Under the pieces are notes generated by a model. It saw only the letters and a program-made list of their open reading frames with translations, was not told the origin of the DNA and ran no database searches. 64,000 bases of DNA, from contig JAJNNY010000016.1 in the NCBI GenBank assembly GCA_022453515.1, positions 558,001 through 622,000 on the forward strand. The letters are read 5' to 3'. The translations under genes were made by a program, and so were the position numbers. Below, in pieces: positions 8,768-20,520 of the stretch (its first letter is position 1; each line of letters opens with the position of its first letter). Source of the DNA: Astrocystis sublimbata (taxonomy: Eukaryota; Ascomycota; Sordariomycetes; Xylariales; Xylariaceae).

Positions 8768-11700
8768 TCATACAACAGGAAACGGATTAGGGAATAGTCC
8801 AGCCCCCGTAACCGCCTCGACCTCAGCGCGCAAGGCAATAAGCTTCTCAGTCAGCGTCATCTGGGCCTTCGTCTGCTGCACGCTCCCGTCCGGCGGCACC
8901 CACTTGGACAGGTGACCTCCGCTCCAGAGGTTCAGGAACTCCTCAAACTTGTCAATCACCTCGGTCGTGTAGTCGCGTATAAACCGCGACCACTGACCCT
9001 TCATGTCGAGCGGCGTGTAGGGCGTCGCCGTCGTCTTCCATTTCGCCTGTAACAGCGTCTCCGCTTCGGCCAAGCGGTCGCCGACGCGGTCGGCCTGCGT
9101 CTTGTAGCGGTCGTTGATTGTCTGGTCCCTCATGTACGTTACCGCCAGGATGGCGTTTTTCAGGTTCTTGATGGCTATGTTGACTTTTTCAAAGTTTTGC
9201 GTGTACTCGGTCATCTTGGCCACGTCGTTGAGCGCGACACCACTCTTAAATGCCTGTTTGTTTCTATCGTTAGTATTCGGCTTTGAATACATCGTCGATC
9301 GCGATTCCTCTCCTCTGGGGAAGCATCTGGTTGAACTTACACGCTCTTTGCTCAGATTGATCTCCTCCTCCAGTATCACCATCTCGTTCCCATTGGCGTC
9401 ATTGTTGGGAAACGCCTGGGCCACATAGTCCCAAGGCATTTTGTTCTGGATGATGCTCTTGGGGCCGACCCAGAACGCCTGCAAGTACTTGCACTGACTC
9501 TTGTACGCTGTGTTTGGCTGATCTTTGAAAACTCTGTCGATGAAGATCTTGAGCATTTGGCGCTGTGCAATGTCAGTATCAACTAGTCCCTCAAGGTCCT
9601 CTCGTACCTCATCTGGGAATGAGTTAGGTTGCTCACCTCGAGGATATGTTCATCGACATATTTATGACCATCTTGCGATGCGCCACCTACGGCGAGGTTG
9701 AAGTTGTTACAGTCGCTCCAATCTTCATTGTCGTACCGCGAGGTCCCGGAGGGATAGGCCGGCGGCACCTTGTAAGTTCATCTTCGCGTCGCCTTCGCAG
9801 AAGTGGTACTGCTCGGCCCCACCACGCTTTTCGAGGGAATTCCATCTATCATCAACGTCCACAGAAGTAGTATCGTTGACGAGGCCACTTGCTTCGGCCT
9901 CGTGACGTGATGAGATGAGTCTCTTGCCGCCCACATCGATGGATCTCCTCTTCGTGTCAAGCGTAGGATCGTTGAGTTGGTCATCAGTCCAACCCTTGAT
10001 GTCCTTGCAAGCTGTGGTACTTCCTCCTCCCGTCATAGGGCATAGCTTGCCGATGGCGGGGATATGGAAGAATGGGCCGTACGTCGGACCGCGCTTTATA
10101 AGCGACGACTCCGGCCTGATGGAGCGAGAATTCGCGGGCATGAGGTCGAAATCAGACTCCATTTCGGCCGTATCGATCCCAAGGTACGCATCACGGCCAT
10201 CAATAGACCTGCGAGACGTCGCGCCACCCACACACTTCCACTCGGAGCCGTCGCCGGGGACGAGATTCTTCTCGATGGGGAAGAAGTCCATCGACCTGGT
10301 GGCCCATTTGAACTGCGGCGGCGCATTTGCACGGGCTGTAAGAACGGCGCCTGCATCGAGACCGTATTGAAACGGACATGTCGCCGCGTCGCCTCCCAAG
10401 ATATTCGCCTTGGCCCTTCCCCGAACCCAGCCGTGAGCGACCAGTTCGGCTATAAGCTTAGGCACCTCCCACCTCTTATCGAACTCGATGCCGAAGCTCA
10501 ACGTCGGCCGCAAGTGCGCCGTGATTTGTCCCTCGGCGACGACGGATGCATTAAACATCGGCTGCTGAAGACCTTTGAGATCAAAGTCTCGCTGAGGATC
10601 ATCCAGCGACTTTGGGTCGAACTCGCTCGTCTGTTGGGGGTATGTCTGGCGAAAGTTCCAGCTCGCAATCTCTACCTTTGTCTCGAGGTGGCCGGCGAGC
10701 TGTATCTCGGCCTCGGCCTGCGCGTTGAGCACGAACTTGGGACCGACGGTCAAGAGCTTTGGGACGCTAAACGAGGCGCCGGGGAAGGGTAAGGTGGCGA
10801 GGGGGAACTCTTTGCTGTCGAAGTTGGCCTTTACGAGAGCGTCGATCGTGAAGATAGCCGAGACCTCGCCGGCTGTTTGCAGGAAGACGTAGGACTTGCT
10901 CAGGTCTGGGTTATCGCCAAGATTGAACATGAGGTTCATGCCGAATGACGATGGGATCTTGATGTTGGCGACTGCTTTGGCATCTATGCTGGTACGGAGG
11001 GTTGTGAAGTCGTTTGGGTGGCATTCTCAATTGTCCCGCAGAATGATGGCCGTGACCGAGTCTTCGTAGTCGTGGTGGAAGGTCGGCTTGATGTTAACGT
11101 TGAGGAGACCTCTTAACCAGGCAATTGCGTCTGAACCGAACTATGAGGTTGTTTTTTCGTCCATTAGTATTTGCGCACTTGTCGCACACGGGCTCATTCT
11201 AAAGTTGATATGTTGGGCTTACCCATCGCTTATGGAACTCTTCAGTGCTAAGCGCGCCGAAATGGAGGCCGTCTCTCCATTCCTCTTCCAGCCATCTCCG
11301 GTGATTGCCTTTCATATCCTCGAGACTTCGCTTCTTCTTCTTACTACTGGCTGCCTTGTCTACGATGTTCTTCCAGTACCCCTGTGTACTCGTCAGTCGC
11401 GGATCAAGTCAGGGTATAACAACGGTAAATGTGCGTTGAGACTTACATCTTCGTTGCTGTAGTCAACTCTGACCTGAGTATCTCCCATATCTCTTGGAAC
11501 CCGCTTCCAGTGGTAATCGAAAGTCAAGTCATACACCACAGGCATCCCGCCTATGGCCCTCTTCCTGAGATGTACAGGCACCGTCTGGTTCTTGGATGGC
11601 GCCATTGAGACCGCAACGGCGTATTTTGCAGGGCCACACCCTTGGCCTTTGGGCATCTCGAGGATGGTGCCGGGAACTCCGTGTCCCAGTCCAATCTTAT

Positions 11701-14321
11701 AACAGTTGCTCGACTCGGACAAGTCCATGCACACCATTTGAACCGTCTGTTCCTCCTCGCTCTCGGCCATGCGCAGTTCTCCCACTGCTTGAGCATGTCA
11801 GGGGAGCAGAAGTACAGCTTTCGGAGGTCCATGTCTATGCTGTCCAGCGCGTCCGCTATGACCTGGCCGAAGAGCCCCCCGAAGGACGCAATGTCGGCGA
11901 TGGTCTCTAAGAAGGTACCTGCAAAAGTGAGAGGAAGATCGCCTGATTTGCAGTTGCCGCCGACGCTACTCCAATAGCATGTGTTCTCCACGCCCTCGTT
12001 TTTGCAGCAGTATGCCTTATTTCCATCTTCACAGTACTTGCCGTCGCCCCAACGGTTAAGCTCGACAGTGACTTCACCCTCATGACAATGCCCCTTGCAA
12101 GACGGCGCTGAGCCACGCCAGGTGCAGTCTTCCTTCCTAGGCGCAGCGCCGACGGGGCAGCATAGCGTTGAGTCGTCATCTGATGAGTGGCGGAAGACAG
12201 GAGTAGCATGGCCGCATGGCTGGGTCTCGACCGAGAGGAAGCCTGCTTTGCAAGAGCCACCACAGTTGGTGACATAGCAGTCGGCCGCGCTGATCCCCTG
12301 CCAGTAAGCACTATCCTCGGCGGTATCTTTGAATGCGTCGATGCCCTTGTTTCCCAGCACGGCTTTCAAAGCATCGAGATTCTGTGTGTCCTGGTCGATG
12401 GACCAGATCAAGAGACCACCCAGCCCTAGCTTGTTGGCATAGTCGATTTTGGCCTTGAAGGTGTCTTCGTCATCGTAGGATACCCACTGGTCGTTGTCCC
12501 AGACGATATACTTGGCTTGGGCATCCTTGTCGTAGTACGGCTTGAGGTTCTTCTGCTTAATAATATCATGATCTCAAAGTATGAAAGAGTGCCTGAATTG
12601 GCTGTGCATGGCCCAGGCGAGGCACCCCCTTTGAACTGGCAGCCAGGCTTGGTGCAGGAGGGATCCGATAGTTGGAACGATCTTCCATAAAACCCTAGGC
12701 CGAGGTTGATCTTGGAAGCTGGGATTTTGTTTCTCCAAAATAGATCAAGTGCGAGCTTAATCTCGGTGATGTTTGTATGCGCAAGAACGTTGTTTCTAAT
12801 CAGGTTTTCGGCGTCCCAGACACCGTGAAGATCATAGCTCATGACGTTAATCCAGTCGACATGATCAACGGCTGCGAGATCGAAGTTACGAAGGTACCAG
12901 TAGCTTGTGGGTGCTGTGAAAGCGATCGAATACTCCCCAGGTTCGCTGTCGAAGGCTTGTCGAAGTTCCTTGAGCAAAGTGACGAAGCCGGGGCCGTCTT
13001 CCTTCTTTCCTCCACGATCAGTTGCCCCAGGGTACTCTGTTTAAGCGGATAGTCATCATGTCAGTAGAGCCTGGTACTTGGGTCTTGACTTACCCCAATC
13101 GAAATCAACACCATCGAATGCGTACTGTCGCATGAATGCGAGAAGGTTGGAGATGAACTTCTTCCTATTTCCTGAGCTGCTCACAATCTCACCGAAAAGG
13201 GGCTGAGTTGCAGTGCCATTATCGCTGAAGGTCCAGCCCCCGATGGAGACGATTGCCTTGAGTCCGGGATTTTTGCTCTTGACCCCAGTGAATTCAGAGA
13301 GAAGAGCCTCGTCGACGCCATCCATGGGAACGACCTCGTAGTTCCCTGGGACTATGTACGCAAAAGAGAAATGCAGGTGGGTGAGAGCGTTGACGGGTAT
13401 TTGGCTGATAGACTGGAGTAGCCTGTCAGTGTTCCTTCGTGGTCTGTGTGTCGGGTTGTGTCATGTACTTACCATGCCGTTGCAAGCTCTCTTCGCAACC
13501 CATGCTTCGTAATACCCGATGATACGTTTCTGCACATCACCACCTGATGCGCCCGAGTCTGGTTGGTCACAGTTGCTTTGACATGAAGTCTCCTTATCAT
13601 CTGTGACCTTGCAGAACTCGCTGAACAGTCCGCAGAAACCGAACTCACCGCAGCAGCTAGTATTTCAAGTATGATCAGCTCGGTCGTCTTTCGAAACAGG
13701 ACCTTTTGACAAGACTTACACGTTCAGGGGACATTCTTTCCCTGCTGTCTCGGCATATCTGCACATTCGAAGTCAGCATGGCTGCTGGAGTAGCGAATGA
13801 AAGAGGTGCTCCAACCTCCCACATTCTGCTTTGGCGTCGCAGTTGCTCCAGCACACATCATTTGGTGACTGACCACTAGTACCGCATGCTTCAGGGCCGT
13901 AGTTGCAATAGCCCGTCTTCTTGGAACAGCATGCGCCTAGAATACATGTTAGTGTACTATAGGGATGACAGGGATCATTACTTGTATAGAACATTTGTGA
14001 CCTTACCATTCGAACACGGCTTGGACTCAGAGCAGGAGTAGTCATCTTGGTCGACCTTCTGCCGTGGAAGCAGAGAGTGTCCCGGGTTTTTGTAGACAGA
14101 CTCATTGGGGGTTCGCCTCTCTTTTGCAGAGTAGTCAAAGGGGCTTGGGATATCATCAGCCGGCTATGCTTTCTCATGTGCAACAGAGATGCTCACCTCA
14201 ATGCCTCATTCCAACAGGTATCCTGTGCGACGGCTGCTTCAGCTTGAGCATCGCGTTGAGGTAAAGCTGAAGACAGAACTGCCGAGCACGAGAGAAGGAA
14301 GAGGAGGACGTCTCGGATCAT
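8768..14321 (-). pseudogene. Killer-toxin-type GH18 chitinase (class V, subgroup C), broken by frameshifts and a nonsense codon
   Basis: Large spliced gene. Proposed exons: 14321-14197, 14143-14007, 13936-13816, 13758-13720, 13656-13473, 13412-13094, 13036-11447, 11381-11223, 11140-9637, 9562-9341 and 9253-8768. Order of parts: signal peptide (FLLSCSAVL), a Cys-rich chitin-binding module, a GH18 domain (GYYEAW, SIGGWTFS, and the catalytic DGVDFDWEYP completed across the intron 13037-13093), a Cys-rich segment, then a long C-terminal region as in zymocin-alpha-like fungal chitinases. Members hydrolyse chitin and are thought to breach the walls of rival fungi. Four lesions are visible: frame changes near 12569, 11766 and 9778, and an in-frame TGA at 11027-11029. 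The three frame changes are single-base and next to short homopolymers, so assembly error is possible; the TGA is not explained that way. The 87-nt intron 9254-9340 has a textbook branch site. The gene is divergent from a LysM gene. Confidence 0.8.
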
Positions 14322-15229
14322 GTTGACGAGTGATACCAAGATTCGAAAAACGCTCGATCAACCTTGAACATCGTAGCCTCGAGCGCTTAACAGCGATAGT
14401 CCAGCCCAAGTCATCTTATAAAAACCTCATTACCAACTCCATGTATCCGGTACCCCTTTTCTTTGCCAAGCCTGCATCTCGAAATAAGCTCCGATGTCTG
14501 TTGTAGGACATTTACCTCAACACGGCGAAGGAACATGATCATGAGATTCTTGCCACAGCCCAAACTGCACAAAAGAAGTCACCAGCAGCCACATTCAGAT
14601 CGCGCCAATGCTACCAAGAATCCTACCGCCAGCCTTACTTACCCCTTAAGAATGCATTTCCTGTGGTGGGAGGGAAACGGTGGCGATTGGCCGCCTCCGA
14701 ATTCTGTTCCTGACCACACTGCATGTCAGCCAATACACCCACGCCACTGCATGAATTACAGCATGATCTTTTGGGATCGAGGCCCAAGACTTGTTACGCC
14801 GTCTTGCCGACGGAAAATAAACACCGCCCAATAGCCGCTCAAAGCCTGCCATTGCATCGCAGGGGATAATTCGATGTAATGGAATACCATCCCAGCGATG
14901 CGGACCGTGCCGCTGCTTCCCGCCCAGCTGGCGCATTCGGTCAGTTGATGAGGGAAGGGTTCGACATCAGGCTGCGGCCCTTATGTCTTGTATTTATATT
15001 AACTGTGATATTGAAGCATCCTTCGAGAAAGGGGCTTCCCGGGATAGGATCGCTCCGATGGAGTCGTCTTCAAGTCGAGCCTCAGCCTTTACCAGGCGTA
15101 ACATGCCCCTTTACTCGAAATCCCACAGCCTACCCATCTCATAAGCACCTTGGTCCTGACCACAGCCTTTCGAGACGCACCAAGTCACTCCTGTCGTCCG
15201 TCCCAAGAGCTCCTCTTAGTTCTGCCACA
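14322..15229. promoter_or_regulatory. Divergent promoter shared by chitinase and LysM genes
   Basis: About 0.9 kb between the two start codons, which face away from each other. No open frame with recognisable coding character was found; the frame running into the LysM gene from 14879 is probably leader sequence because the signal peptide starts at 15230. Co-regulation of the pair is inferred from this arrangement only. Confidence 0.5.
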
Positions 15230-18132
15230 ATGCTTGCACTATCGTCCGAATCCTGGGCCGTGGCCTCACTTCTGCTCCGCTCAGCAGTGGCCACCAGCTT
15301 CTACACCAACGCGACCGTGCCGACTAACATCAGCAGCGCCTGTACGAGCGCCCTCGTATCCGAAGTTGTGAACTGCGACCCCGTCGTACCAGCCCTGCGC
15401 AGCGGTGCCTTCTACTCCGAGAGCACACTGACTCGTATCTGCACCTCGGCGTGCGCCAGCTCGTTGGGCATCTTCCAGGGCGCCGTGAATAGGGCATGCG
15501 CTACCGATGTCTGGGATGGATACGGCGATGAGCAGCTACCGGTTGCCGTCATTCCGGAGCTCCTGCGTTACCAATTCAACTTGACGTGTTTAGAGAATGA
15601 TGGCCTGTTCTGCAACAATGCGGCTGCTTCGTACGCCTCATTCCTCGACGCGAATGCCACTATGGAAAATGGTGAGTGTTGATGTCCGTCCCATATGAGC
15701 GGAGCTGACGACAGTCAGCACCTGCAAGCGGTCAATTCGGAGATGCGAACATTACAGACTCTTGTGACCTCTGCTTGGTCAAAAATCTTCAGTTCCAAGC
15801 TGGCTCGCCTTACTACGATGGGCCGAAGCTGTGGTCTGAGTCAGTGTACCAGTCGAAGACGTCGAGTTGTGGCATTAAAGGGATGGACATCACACCCACC
15901 GCCTTGACTGTATGGACGTAAGTATTACTCTGTACTTGACGCCATTTGGTATTATATGTAGCACTCACATAATGGGATAGACCGACGAGCACAGGAGCCG
16001 AGGCGACTCCGACATGTGTTGGCAAGACGTATCAGATTGCCACTTCAGATGATTGTCACTCTATCTCCACGGCCCAGGGGATCAGTACCTCGTGGTTGCT
16101 CCAGGACAATCATCTCAAGAGCGGATGCGCCGACTTTCCCAAGTCTGGGACTCTATGTCTTGTCAACACCTGTAAGACTTACACAATCGCGACCAACGAT
16201 ACCTGCGAGTCAATCTCGCAAGTACACAACGTGACAGAAGCACAGTTCAAAGCGTGGAATCCAGTAACATGACATCTCCCATCACAGAGCTCTCGCCTTA
16301 CGAGACGTATTATAACTAACAGGTTACTGTAGAACATCGATGCTGGCTGCTACAACATAGAGCGAATGCTTGGCGACCAGGTATGTATCAGCAGTCCCGG
16401 AACACCGTACGTTGCACCGGAGCATACGAGTCTCGCACCGAGCACCGCCACAACGCCGGCACCAATTCCCACAGACGTCGCAGACAACACAAACAACTGC
16501 GGGCTGTCCTACCGTGCCGAAAAGGGCGACTACTGCAATCTCGTCATCTTGAAGTTCGGTATCACTCTGCCAAACTTTGTCTTTCTCAATCCGGCTATCA
16601 ACGAAAATTGCACCAATCTCTTCGCCGAGGAGAGCTATTGCGTTCAGGCTGTCGGTGACAGTGCGTATACCTTATATCTAGTCCCATAAGAGATGCCCCT
16701 TTGCTGATCAGCTTGCTAACCACCCCCGCGTTTAGTCAACACATATAGCGGGCGCCCTGGATATGTCACCTACACAGCGACTATCACAAGCTTGAACGGG
16801 GATCCGGCCACGAGATGGCCAGAGGTCACGTACACGACACCATCACCCTCGGCGACGACAACCCAACTGCCTTTAGCTACAGACACGAGATCGGACTGTT
16901 TTCCAGTACTTCAAGGCGTCGTCATACATTGGTAAAGTGTCCGAAGGCAGCATATATCGATCTGACTGCGACTTGGCGGCCCATGTCTTCATGGTCTCGC
17001 TCGAAGACCTCGGTGTCTGGAATCCTTGTAAGAACGCTCCTCCTTTTCCATCGTTACCGGATGCCTAAGCTGACCCTACGAAGCGCTTGGAAACACTAGT
17101 CTGCCAACATGCACGTTTGTGGGCGGTCAGAGCTACTGTGGTCGGTATTGGGAGGGTGACGCCCCGCCCGTGGTAGCATTGGACGGGGGCGGGTCGCCCA
17201 TCAGGGTACGTCACGTCGAGTAGGGGTCGCCAATATCTAATTTGATACTGACTGAATACCAGGATAACGCGACATCCATTTGCACCGATTATGTCGACGT
17301 GCTTGACGGGGCTGGTTGGACTTGTCAAGATATCTTGACATACTACCATCACCATTGCCCAATTCTACGCTTGGAACCCGGCTGTTGGGTCAGACTGTTC
17401 TAATCTCTGGGTTGGTAAGTCATGCAATGGAGACTCACAGGGGTACACACTCGTCGTAATAAGTACAAGTTTAGCTGACACCTTGTAACAGGTTATCAGT
17501 ACTGTATTGCGGTGCCAGGATCCAGTGATCCGAGTTCAACAGCATCGACGACACCCACGCCAACAAACGGACCTGGAGCACCAACACAGACGGGACAACC
17601 TTCAAACTGTTTAAAGTGGTACACAGTAAAAGGCGAGTACTCTGGAATGCCCTACATTATATCCAGGCCCCCATAAACTAACTCGATACCTGACGCTATA
17701 GATGGCGACTCTTGCACAAGCGTAGAAGACGCATTCTTCATCACGTCTGAGCAGTTCCTAACCTGGAACCCAAGCGTATCCGAAGACTGCGTGAACGGCT
17801 TCTGGCTGGGCTACGCGTACTGCGTCGGCACGACCGATTCTGTAACCACAACCAGAATACCCACGACGCCGACATCGACTACTACTACTACCAGTTCGCC
17901 CCCCGCGGCACCCACGGGCCCGCCAGACCCGCACCAGGATAACAACGCCGTCAGCAACTGCAACAAGTTCGCGCAGGCCATGGACGGCGACTACTGTTTT
18001 CTGTTTGCTGATCGAAACGGCATCTCGACGGCGCAGCTGTTTGCTTGGAATGCGGTGTTGGGGAGCGATGGGAGCGGATGCGACTCGATGTTTTGGAAGG
18101 ACTATTGGTACTGTGTTGGCGCGTTGAACTGA
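15230..18132 (+). pseudogene. Secreted multi-LysM protein, broken by two frameshifts
   Basis: Proposed exons: 15230-15671, 15719-15917, 15981-16263, 16333-16660, 16736-17027, 17084-17205, 17263-17414, 17492-17632 and 17702-18132. The start follows a short leader and opens a hydrophobic signal peptide. About six or seven LysM modules follow, each with the Cys spacing and a WNP/LNP-like motif (AWNP, FLNP, VWNP, TWNP, AWNA). Ser/Thr/Pro linkers separate the last ones. LysM modules bind chitin oligomers; secreted multi-LysM proteins serve either as chitin-masking effectors or as partners of subgroup C chitinases. The coding frame changes near 16901, in a short T run, and near 17347. On both sides the module pattern continues in the shifted frame. 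The intron at 17633-17701 appears to use a GC donor (GCGAGT). The divergent neighbour is the chitinase gene, which is also broken. Confidence 0.78.
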
Positions 18133-18408
18133 GCTTGTTTACGCGAGTAGAGAGTATAGCTATGTTCACCCCGTTGAGTTTTTGCTTTAACTCACTAAGC
18201 TAATAGAACTCCCTGATGAATGAATGATTGTAACGGTAACTAAGTACCTTATTTTAAGCGTTATAAGACCGCCGGAAGTTCTTTAACTATTTTAACTATT
18301 TTAATAATTCCTTAGACTTTTTTTAATAATATTTCTTAAGTATTATATATTATATTTTTTAATTTAAACCAAGCTTTTTTGGGCTTTAGTTTATTTGTAT
18401 TATATATA
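18133..18408. other. AT-rich 3' flank of the LysM gene
   Basis: Strongly AT-rich from about 18230 up to the transposon boundary, with repeated TTTTAAT and TATTATATA words and no coding potential. It may itself be RIP-affected DNA spreading from the neighbouring element. Confidence 0.6.
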
Positions 18409-18456
18409 ACGTCATCCATAAGTAGTCTTCGCACTTAAGTAGTCTTCGCACTTTTT
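18409..18456 (+). repeat. Left terminal inverted repeat of the Fot1/pogo element
   Basis: Starts with ACGTCATCCA directly after the TA target duplication and contains two copies of the 15-base word described for the element. It pairs with 20224-20271 with only a few mismatches. Confidence 0.88.
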
Positions 18457-20223
18457 AATATTTCTAAACCTTCTACCTTTATTTATAAATATTTTACTAA
18501 TCACAATATGACACATAAATCTAGTGAAGCCAATCTGCAGCTAGCGATTTAGGCTAAAAAACGTAACCCTGAATTTTCCCTACATAAGATTACTAAGATC
18601 TATAATATCTGCGACCGTACATTATCCCAACGTCTTAATGGTTCCTAACCACGCTACCTTACTAACCAAAAATTACGAAAACTTACGATATCTAAAGAAG
18701 ATACGATTGCTAGATGCGTAATCGAGCTAGATTCGCGAGTGTTTCCGCCCCGGCTTCGATATATTAAAGAAATGGCTAATATCTTCCGACACGTACGCGA
18801 CGCGAAACCCGTGGGCAAGAACTGGGCCTCGAACTTTATACAACGACGACCTGACCTCCGAACGCGTTTAAATCGTCGAATCGATTACTAGCGAGCTTTT
18901 AACAAAGATTTTATAAGTTATTACGCGTGGTTTAAGCTTATAGCTAATATAATTACGAAATACGGTATCGCGGTTAAGGATATATATAATTTTAACGAGT
19001 TAAGGTTTCTAATAGGTATGATTATATCTAGAATAGTTATAATAAGCTTAGAAAAACGTGGAAGACCTAGGCAGGCCTAGCAAGGAGGCAGAGAATAGGT
19101 TATAGTAGTTTAAGCCATCAATTCTTAAGGCTAGGTAGTACTACCATATATCATTTTCGCAGGCGCGTATTACCTCGCGTCTTAGTATCGTAATACCATT
19201 TTACCACTTAACTAGGTTATCGATCTTTTAAGTAATAGTTGGACTATAAACGAGATAAATATAAGATAGCTATAGTATTTCGATTTATATACTTAGAGCT
19301 ATATAAAGGGTACAAAACGCTTTTTGGTCCTCAATAGTTACGAGAGCTACTATTTGATAGAATTCGAGGAATTTTACAAAAATAATAATATTATTACTTT
19401 TTATATGCCTACTTATTTGTTATATAAACTCTAGCCTCTCGATCTAGTACTTTTAAGTATAATAAAACACCTCTACTCGTTATATATCGAGGACCTAATA
19501 CGGCAGCATCAAACCCATGTTGCAAAGGAGGATTTTCTAGCCGGGGTTTTTAAAACGTTTACGGGTACTTTTATAAAAAAAAACATTTAATTAGGATTCG
19601 AAGCTGCTAGTCTTATCCCTTTAGATACAGAAAGGGTGATTTTTTTATTAGATATAAAAGAAAACAAAAAACTCCCTCTATCGAGCCCGAACTACCCCCC
19701 CCCCAGCTTGGACTTCCAAAACACCTACCACCTCCCTTAAAGCCTCGGAACAGTCAACCCTTATTAAAAACAGTATCCGAAGGTATTAAGGGAGCTTACC
19801 GACACCGATTTTCCAATCAATTGACTCAATTACGAAGGCTATACATGCTATAATACATGAGGTCGCCCTTTTACGCCGAAAGAACGAGGAACTTCGCGAG
19901 ACTAATCACGTACTTAGCAAACGTCGCAGGACAAAAAACAAGCGACTAGTACGTGGAGGACCTCTTAATATAAAGGATTCTCAAGTTCTACGGGAATTGA
20001 AAGGCGATAATAATGTTGAATCGGTAGTAGAAGGTGAAAGTAGTCGTCTAGCGAAGAGGGCGCGGACGGGTTAAAGGCGGTATGGCATCTGCGGCGGCAA
20101 GGGACATAATGCGCGAACATGTCAAGTAGAAGTAGAAACCTCTAAAGAAGACGATTCCGATTGATTTGAACTGTTTTAATTGCATTATTGTTGTGTTTTC
20201 AATAATGGCGCAAAGTACTTGCT

Positions 20224-20271
20224 AAAAAGTGCGAAGACTACTTGGGTGCGAAGACTACTTGTGGATGACGT
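20224..20271 (-). repeat. Right terminal inverted repeat of the Fot1/pogo element
   Basis: Reverse complement of the left end apart from C/T mismatches; it ends in TGGATGACGT followed by TA. This copy keeps C where the left copy has T. Confidence 0.88.
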
Positions 20272-20520
20272 TAGTTATTTGGTATTATATGTATCCATCA
20301 CACTACTACCTAGGCAGGCACCTTGGTGACCTAGCCGTGCCGTGCCTCGGCAGAACAACCTTATGCACCACCTCCTTCTCAGCTGCCTTAAACTCCAACT
20401 CTTTCCGGCACTACGAAGCTTCAGAACAGTCAGGCGACCTTTGGCCCGGGCAGACCGTGTATGGTTTTTTCTCGTCATGACACGACTATAACCGTAGCTA
20501 TACAATCCATCGCAACCACC

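Larger units (their letters stand above)
18409..20271 (+). mobile_element. Fot1/pogo-type DNA transposon, RIP-degraded, with both terminal inverted repeats
   Basis: An 1863-bp element flanked by TA on both sides (18407-18408 and 20272-20273). The ends are inverted repeats of about 48 bases (18409-18456 and 20224-20271), and each contains the word AAGTAGTCTTCGCAC twice. The few mismatches between the two ends are C/T differences. Inside, a plus-strand transposase relic from about 18508 shows the N-terminal helix-turn-helix region, the motifs SRVFPPRL and GKNWASNF, part of the DDE core, and near the end a zinc-knuckle-like GICGGKGHNARTC. The frame is interrupted by many stops. The first three (TAG at 18550, a TAA near 18645, a TAG near 18889) sit where the family has Gln, so each fits a CpA-to-TpA change. 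The element is AT-rich against its surroundings, and its transposase cannot be functional. Confidence 0.9.
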
